The notes beneath the pieces are model-generated. The model saw only the letters and a list, made by a program, of their open reading frames with translations, was not told where the DNA came from and made no database searches. This document shows positions 5,574 through 5,718 of a stretch of DNA of 5,718 nt, piece by piece. The DNA comes from an uncultured Comamonadaceae bacterium (GTDB lineage Bacteria; Pseudomonadota; Gammaproteobacteria; Burkholderiales; Burkholderiaceae_C), in contig CALMOI010000513.1 of the NCBI GenBank assembly GCA_937871735.1, positions 1-5,718 of the forward strand. Direction: 5' to 3'. The position numbers were made by a program, and so were the translations under genes. Numbering within the stretch: the stretch's first letter is position 1; each line of letters begins with the position of its first letter.

Positions 5574-5718
5574 TAGAAGGAGGATCCGATCTGGAATTGC
5601 AATTTCTGGATTCTATCGCCAGCGAACTTGCGCACCGGGTTGGCAATGGCCACCCGCAGCGGGCCGATCGGCGAAATCCAGCTCAAACCCACCCCCACCG
5701 ACGAGCGGAACTGGCCGA
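5573..5718 (-). CDS. bamA: Outer membrane protein assembly factor BamA, C-terminal end (partial)
   Basis: Only the last 47 codons and the TAA stop are in the window; the rest lies beyond position 5718. The product ends with SSVGVGLSWISPIGPLRVA, then NPVRKFAGDRIQKLQFQIG and a terminal SSF. This matches the last strands of the BamA beta barrel, including the WISPIGPL segment and the C-terminal beta-signal ending in Phe. BamA inserts beta-barrel proteins into the outer membrane, fed in part by Skp encoded next to it. The stop codon shares one base with the skp start. Confidence 0.95.
   Translation of the reverse strand, partial: GQFRSSVGVGLSWISPIGPLRVAIANPVRKFAGDRIQKLQFQIGSSF

Noticed and set aside
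5577..5587. Plus-strand AAGGAGGATCC resembling a perfect Shine-Dalgarno
   Set aside because: No ATG follows at a usable distance on the plus strand, and the bases encode the conserved C-terminus of BamA on the other strand.

Overview
The window looks like core chromosome of a betaproteobacterium, most likely Burkholderiales of the Comamonadaceae type. This rests on the gene order bamA-skp-lpxD-fabZ-lpxA-lpxB-rnhB-RNA methyltransferase, the wording of the encoded proteins and the moderately high GC content. It is an inference from recognition; no database search was run.

Everything from 5718 down to 170 is one tightly packed minus-strand gene train. Read in the direction of transcription it holds: the last 47 codons of bamA (outer-membrane insertase); skp/ompH (periplasmic chaperone); lpxD, fabZ, lpxA and lpxB (early lipid A synthesis plus the fatty-acid dehydratase that shares their substrate); rnhB (RNase HII); and a SpoU/TrmH-family RNA 2'-O-methyltransferase. 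Gaps are 25-30 bp where present, except for 66 bp between lpxA and lpxB. Three junctions overlap: bamA/skp by 1 nt (TAATG), lpxB/rnhB by 29 nt, and rnhB/methyltransferase by 4 nt (ATGA). No strong Shine-Dalgarno sequence precedes any of the starts, so translational coupling is plausible. The operon promoter must lie upstream of bamA, outside the window.

The envelope genes work together. LpxA and LpxD acylate UDP-GlcNAc derivatives with 3-hydroxyacyl-ACP, and FabZ competes for the same acyl-ACP pool. LpxB joins two acylated glucosamines into the lipid A disaccharide, while Skp and BamA deliver and insert the outer-membrane proteins. LpxA has Met at the position that acts as the acyl-chain ruler, which predicts a C10 3-hydroxyacyl chain.

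Positions 1-169 hold no complete gene. They contain a TATAAT box on the minus strand, an imperfect 17/18-bp direct repeat on either side of it, a 10-bp palindrome and a small inverted repeat at the window edge. The next minus-strand gene may begin at or just beyond position 1. No intrinsic terminator is evident after the methyltransferase. I see no mobile element, CRISPR array, rRNA or tRNA, and no sign of an undescribed system; the window is largely ordinary core genome with a few details worth checking.
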